The notes beneath the pieces were generated by a model. It had not been told where the DNA came from. It was given only the letters and a program-made list of their open reading frames with translations, and searched no databases. The position numbers were made by a program, and so were the translations under genes. Below, in pieces: positions 58,701 through 64,000 of a DNA stretch of 64,000 bases (positions are counted from its first letter, which is position 1; each line of letters begins with the position of its first letter). Source of the DNA: Mrakia gelida (taxonomy: Eukaryota > Basidiomycota > Tremellomycetes > Cystofilobasidiales > Mrakiaceae); contig BRON01000016.1 of NCBI GenBank assembly GCA_024345305.1, positions 1,054,001 to 1,118,000 on the forward strand, in the 5' to 3' direction.

Positions 58701-61700
58701 AGAACGTCGACTCCTCCTTTCCTCGAGAGGAAGTCTCCCTCGTCGTTCACTCCCAACTCGAACGAGTTTCCTCCGAGCATCGGCCGGTTCGATCCAAAGG
58801 TTCCTTTCCCGATGCTCCTGAAGAACTTGGGGATCTTGCTGCGACCGAAGGAGGAGGGGAGGCTCATGAGGGAAGCGATGTTCTGAGGCGAGAACGAGTT
58901 CGACGACGACGACCCAGATCGATTGGAGGAGGAGCCGTTGCGGATGGTAGCGTGTTGATGCTGCTGCTGCTGGAGAGGAGGAGTTCGCTGCATGAGTAGT
59001 TGGTTGGCTGCTTGAGCAGTGGCGAAGGAAGTGGCGGAGAAGGCGTCGTCGGGGAGGGGAGTCGAAGGGGAGGATCCGAAGCCGTTGAGGGAAGGGTCGA
59101 ACGCTGGGCTGTTGTACCTGTCCTTGAGGTCTTTGATGACCTTCCTGAGCTTACTGAGGGTGTTCTGGGGAATTGGAAGAAGAAAAAAGCGAGAAGGTCA
59201 GCTGCTGTTCGCAAGAGGTTCGTACAAGTCTTCGACGCGACTCACCCTCGAGAGCTTATCAAATCCCTTCTTCTCCGCACTCAGCACGTTCAGCCACGTC
59301 GTAAACTCATACCTCATCTCCTTCTCGTTCAGCCAATCCACCTCGAAGAACCCCGTCAACCAAACCCTCAACACGTAGCACGCTCTCGACGCGGCCAACT
59401 GCTTCGCTCCTCGGAGATCCACTCCGTCCCCCTCCTGGGTTCTGCAACCCCACTCAAATCGAGCCATCAACAGTCGGCAGAGCGAGAGGGGAGATATGTA
59501 CGCCCGGTAGACGAGGAAGAAGTCGAGCCAGACCTCGAGATTGAAGTTGAAGGTGATCTGAGCGACCCAACGCTCGATGGTCGCGGCTTCGAGGGTTCGA
59601 GTCGTCTTGACGAGGGAGGAAGAAGAGGAAGGGTTGGGAAGAGGGTGTCCAGGCGAGAGGGCGATGGGAGATGGGTTGGATGAGGAGGAAGTGGAAGAAG
59701 GAGCAGCGCTGGCTCGTTTGGAGATCGGTTGAGATTGAGGGAGGATGGAGACTCTCCAAACGACGAATCGAGGATCGTCTCCTGGTGCGACGGATTCGAG
59801 GTCGGCGTTGGGATCTCCTCGGTACTCCTGGAAGACGTCGAAGATCTGAGTGGTGAACGTCTGATCCTCCATCGGCGGCGAGGCTGCTGGAGGTGCTGAG
59901 GTTGGGAAGGAAAGGAGCTTCGACGCGTCCTCTCCTGACGACCGCTCCTTCCCTGGGACTGGGACGGGTCCGAGGAGAATCACGTGTTCCTTCTCCGGTC
60001 GAGGAGTCACATCTCGATCCACCTCCTCCGAGCTCAGTCTCCCGTGAGCACTGTCTCTCCGTGGTCGTCGCGTCGTCGTCCTCTCGCTCCCCTCCGGACG
60101 CGCCGTCTCTCCTGATCCTCCCGACTCGAAGCTCTGCATCCCTCTCAGCGCAGGAACACTCCCCATCTTCCTCAGGAAGAGACCTCGCAAGCTTCCACTC
60201 GATGACTTGGGCTTCAGCGGCGCGTTCGGGTTCTCGTCCATCGACGGCCGTTCTCCTGGTTTGAAGAGCTGTTGCGAGAGGAGGCGTATCCGTTGAGTAG
60301 GAGACATCGGCGGCTCTGGGCGAACGGGCCGACTTGAGGTTCGAGTCCGCGTTGGGGAGGTAGGGAAGGGCGCACCTCGTCCGAGGGAAGACGAGGGGAA
60401 GGTCTGAAGAGTGAGGGCGGATTGACGACGACGAGGAGAGGGAGAGGAGGTGGTGATGCTGATGAGAGGGTTGTTGAGCGTATTGGGAACCGAGGAGAGA
60501 GGTCTATCCACTGAGCCGAAGAACTGCCGAACGACCTCTGAGAAGGAGAGAAGAGAAAGCGGACGAAAGTTAGCTTCGAGGCAAGGAAGGAGGGAGAAAC
60601 GAATCAGACGCGAACGACTCACTTCCTTCCGGGAACGCCAGCTTCCCACTTCCTGGAAACACAGGTTCCACCACCTTGTGCCTTCCACTTCCATACGCTG
60701 CTCCCATCGACTGCATGCTCTGACTGAGTCGAAGAAGCCTTCCCTTGGGCTTGACGGCGGCGGTAGTCGTGGGAGAGCGAGCTCGTCCTGCCGCTGTCGA
60801 GTTGTTTGGCGAAGACGGTCGAGCGAGAGGGAGGAAAGCGACTGGACCTGTTGGCGATCGAGGGGAGGTAGGTGGAGAGAAGCTGGAGGTGGATGAGGGT
60901 GGATGTATGGGACTGAGAGCTCGGAGAAGAACGGGGTCGACGGCGGAGTTTGAGCGACGTCTGGAGTCGACGGAGGAGGCGAGAAGGAAGGAAGGGTGAG
61001 CTTGATCTCCTCCAAGACAAGAGGCAAGACCTAGATTCCGAACTTGACGATCAGCTCACCTTATCGAGAAGATCGGTCTCCCACCCTTCGACCCAGACTC
61101 AATCACGAACGGACTCCTCTTGCTGCTGTTCCCTCCCTCGACTCCCTCCTTCCTGTCCAGCTCCTTCTTGTACGCTCTCGCTGCCTCAGCACTCGTCGTC
61201 TCAACGTAGACGGTCCCTTTATCGTGTACCATCCTCAGAGGCACGAGCGAGGATGCCTGTGATGAGAACGCGGCTGGTGTTGGACGAGGAGGAGGAGGTG
61301 GGAATCTGGTCGGAGGGAGGGAGGAGGTGGAGGATCCGGTGTCTCTCGTCCGCGAGGAAGAGGCCGTGGAGGATGAGGACGCCTCGGGTTGGTTGGATTG
61401 GGTGGCAGGGGATGGTGAGAAGGATGGTGGAGCCGAGGAGGTGGATGTAGAAGCGACGGGACCGCCGAAGACGGAGGTCCAGGGTTTGGAGGAGGAGGAG
61501 GTGTCGAAGGAGCTGATGAAGTCTGGGGTTGTCATGAACGCGCTGTCGTCCGGATTGTAGACTGAATCGCTTCGTTCACTTCTGGACGATCCTGCGTACC
61601 GGTGATGGTTGCTGTCGTAGGATTGGTTGTGCTGATGGTGGTGCTGGTGCTGCTGTTCTTGGACGACGACGAGGTCTCGTTCTCGACCAGCCTCCTCCTC

Positions 61701-62165
61701 GTCGTTCTCCTCCTTCCTGGACCCCATGATTGCTGGTCCGTTCCCTCCCCATCCTCTCCCTCCTCCTGGTACAGGGAAGTCTGTTGGTGGGGATCCCATA
61801 GTCGAAGAAGGGGGAGTATCTATCCCTGAACCTGCTCGATGGTTTCCTCCTCCTCCGATTCTAGGACTGTCGAGAGCCGACGAGTTGAAGGAGGAAGCCG
61901 ACGTCGAGGTTGAGTTGTGGTGACCGTGTCCTTCTCGGAAGGACGGCGAGGGAAGAGGGAGATCCATCGGAGTGAGCGAGTTGGATGGTTGGGAGGGTTG
62001 TTGCTGGAGGGAAGGGAAGGATGAACCCAACGGAGATGAGGCGTGTCGAGGGTGTTGTGAGGAGGAGGAGGAGGAAGGAGAGAGAGGAAGAGGAGGTCCT
62101 CTCGTTGTAGTTAGCGGAGGAGGGAGTTGAAAAGGAGGTTCCAACCTTCGTATACTCGGTTCCAT
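55778..62165 (-). CDS. Ras-type guanine nucleotide exchange factor, Lte1-like
   Basis: Catalyses GDP release from a Ras-family GTPase. Predicted start MEPSIRRLEPPF at 62165. The first ~700 residues are mostly disordered, with one small structured stretch (PLRMVHDKGTVYVETTSAEA) near 61190 and GRLLRLSQSMQSMGAAYGSG near 60720. The RasGEF N-terminal module follows: RWVAQITFNFNLEVWLDFFL, VYRAYISPLSLCRLLMARFE, VLRVWLTGFFEVDWLNEKEM. After a linker of about 500 residues comes the catalytic domain: LAIHFAHIDAQLMNGISFVE, WVRRFEMMSRWVESEIV, RPSLISRFVKLAYKTSELSD, VKLSLGEKAWSKVSLLHELN, then IPFMGIYLQDLETIDRA and a helix ending ERLANDLRSL at 55778. A REM module and a GEF domain set far apart are typical of Lte1. 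Cdc25-type proteins have them close together. About ten introns. Confidence 0.83.
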
Positions 62166-62919
62166 CCTGGGGGAAGTCGAGTCGAGTGGTAGGAGGGAGG
62201 GAGGAAGGGAGAGAGGGAGAGAGGGCGATATGAGGTTAAACACTGAACTCCGACTCGATGGGTTGGGACACGGCGCTCGATTCCTCCAGAGGATAGCAAG
62301 TAGAGAGGCGAAGGGAGCGTAGAGTGGAGCGAGTGAGAGGAGTGCGGCGAAGGTGGGGGAAAGAGATCCGTCTACTCCTTGGGAGGAGGGAAGGGGAAGG
62401 GGGTGTTGGTGATGGTTGGGGTCAGGGAAGGGAGCGAGGAGGAACGAGAGGAGGTCGCAGGGAGAGAGAGGGGTCAAGCTGGGGGAAGAAAATCCAGGGC
62501 CGATCTTTTTTCAAGGTTTGAGTATGCCCCTCGGAAACTGGAGATCTAGGGTGCTCCGAGAGGATGTTCTAGAACAGAAAAGCCTGTAGTGAAGCGGAGG
62601 CAAAAGGGGGAGAGAGACGCGCGAGCGAGGAAGAGAGAACAGGTTCGTTCTCTTAAGTCCTGAGCCGTTCCTCTTTCCGAGGGCGAGGAAAAATGATGGC
62701 AGATTTCAATTCTTGTCCCTTCCTGGGTCCAACTCTTCCACCTGAGTCCCTGCGAAAATCTGGCAGGAAGATCGGCTTCTAACCTTTTCTCTGACTCTCG
62801 AAACTCGATTCTTTGCGACGTCGAGCTCACACCTCCAACTCCTTCCTTCCTTCCTTCCCTCTCCCAGAAACCATCTCCCCGACCCTCTCCCTTCTCATCT
62901 CTTCTCCCCCTTCTCAAGC
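62166..62919. other. Divergent promoter region
   Basis: Between the RasGEF gene (-) and the last gene (+). The RasGEF frame remains open upstream to an ATG at 62477, so a longer N-terminus is possible. That extension is low-complexity, so I treat it as 5' UTR. A CCTTCCTTCCTTCCCTC tract precedes the plus-strand ATG. Confidence 0.45.
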
Positions 62920-63956
62920 ATGTCTCGAGCTCGAACTCTCACCTGGATAGTCGGAGGCGCGATGGGTTCGTCCGCTTTCTCCTCTCTCTTCCCTTCCCAT
63001 CCCTTCCCTTCTTTCGCCCCTCTCTTCTCGCCCTTCCCTTCCTCGAATTAACCTCCCCCCTCTCCTTTTCCGTTCATCACCTTCTCAGGAATCGTCTCGG
63101 GCGTGTACATCTTTGACGAACAAGTTCGATCCACAGCAGCAGATGTGTACGTCCGTCTCTCTTCTCGTTCCTTCGAGCTCAACAAACCCGAACGACTTTC
63201 GTACGCCGATCGCTGACCTTTCTTCGCTTTGTGTCTTTCTCGTTATACGGCTGCTATGCGCTACAGGATGATCGCTCAGGGACTGGATCCGGACACGATG
63301 CCTCCTTCGCTGCTGACGGGGAGGAAGGGAATCGAGATCGAAGCTCCTTCTGGACCAAAGTGAGTGAAGCGATCTCTTTCCTCTTCCTTGCGCTCGTTCG
63401 GGGAGTCGGGGATGCTGAAGTAGGGGAGGGAGAAAGTGCTGGGGGGTGGGTAGATCGTAGCTGGTCGTAATGCGCGTCGAGCAGAGGGAGGGAGGGCTGG
63501 GAGAGGGAGTCGTTGACGTCGACTCGACTTTTGTTGAGCTCGACGTTCCCTTCCTTCCCCCCCCCTCCGCTCTCCCTTACACCCTCCTCAAGAGGATCCG
63601 ATCAAACACCTACCCATCTACCCTTCACTCTCCTTCTCTCTCCTCTCTCATTCGTCCCTCCTCCAATCACATCGTCCCTCAAAGCAACCCTCCAGCGATT
63701 TCTGACCTCTTCCTTCACCTTTCCCTTTCCCCTTTCCCCTCTTCCCTCTTTCCCCTTCCTCCTTCGCACCCACCTACCCTCCCATTCCTACAGACCCCAA
63801 ATCGACCTCACCTACTACCGAGCAGAACCCAACAAGCCGGAAAAGACGTACCGGAAGGCGTGGCCGATTTACAAGGAGGGAGAAGGGTGGTCGGCTGCGA
63901 AGGTGCCAGAGACGACGACGGCGAAGGAGGCGACATCACCGACTGCTTCGTCGTAG
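62920..63956 (+). CDS. Small predicted single-pass membrane protein, unknown function (~119 aa)
   Basis: Four exons: MSRARTLTWIVGGAM (62920-62965, with a GTTCGT donor), GIVSGVYIFDEQVRSTAADV, MIAQGLDPDTMPPSLLTGRK plus GIEIEAPSGPK, and a last exon giving PQIDLTYYRAEPNKPEKTYR, KAWPIYKEGEGWSAAK and a Thr/Ala-rich end at 63956. Residues ~8-25 form a hydrophobic segment with small residues (IVGGAMGIVSGVYIF), preceded by two arginines. This is the pattern of small inner-mitochondrial-membrane proteins with an N-in anchor. I do not recognise the family. A mitochondrial assembly factor or respiratory accessory subunit is a guess from shape only. The ORF is supported by splice phases and protein-like composition. 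Confidence 0.6.
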
Positions 63957-64000
63957 TCTCAGGTGACGTGCATGGGTGTGTGGGTGTGGGAGGAGGTGGA

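Noticed and set aside
62166..62477. N-terminal extension of the RasGEF to ATG 62477
   Set aside because: The extension is Pro/Leu/Ser low complexity, typical of a translated 5' UTR here. The Met at 62165 has a clean context. It remains possible but unsupported.

Overview
The window is nuclear DNA from a basidiomycete fungus, most likely a Pucciniomycotina red yeast of the Rhodotorula/Sporobolomyces type. That placement is inferred from gene content and architecture, because no taxonomic marker gene is present. Genes are close together and lie on both strands. Nearly every gene is cut by short introns of about 50-130 bases, usually with a GCTGAC-like branch site 15-50 bases before the acceptor. 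Coding regions are rich in TCG, CTC and GAG codons. I see no tRNA, rRNA, transposon, CRISPR array or bacterial-type operon.

Layout. 1-9.3 kb: L-2-hydroxyglutarate dehydrogenase (+); a MYND zinc-finger gene (+) that looks broken; an intact MYND protein (-); an OTUD3-like deubiquitinase (-). 10.5-23.5 kb: a Stealth-family sugar-phosphate transferase like cryptococcal Xpt1 (+), a Cid1-type RNA nucleotidyltransferase (-) and the Q-rich RNA polymerase II degradation factor Def1 (+). 24-31.5 kb: a SAM methyltransferase (+), an F-box-like protein (-) and mitochondrial dihydrolipoyl dehydrogenase (+). 32-38.5 kb: a divergent G-protein alpha subunit (+) that appears to start at ACG, a Zn2Cys6 protein with a C-terminal Myb/SANT domain (-) and the complex I assembly factor NDUFAF6 homologue (+). 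39-44 kb: mitochondrial ribosomal protein mL49 (-), the NatC catalytic subunit Naa30 (+) and two tandem members of an unnamed small-protein family (+). 44.5-64 kb: a Munc13-like protein (-), an allantoicase/ureidoglycolate lyase fusion (+), a third member of the small-protein family (-), a Lte1-like RasGEF (-) and a small membrane protein (+).

The genes do not form one pathway. Several are mitochondrial (L2HGDH, LPD1, NDUFAF6, mL49). Two belong to GTPase signalling (G alpha, RasGEF). Three concern ubiquitin or RNA polymerase II turnover (OTU, F-box, Def1). One carries out two steps of purine nitrogen salvage. The best candidates for something undescribed are the three-member small-protein family, the ACG start of the G alpha gene, the Zn2Cys6-Myb protein and a very frequent GACGCGTC palindrome. 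All splice models come from reading the sequence by eye. Exon coordinates are given where the reading-frame phases were checked.
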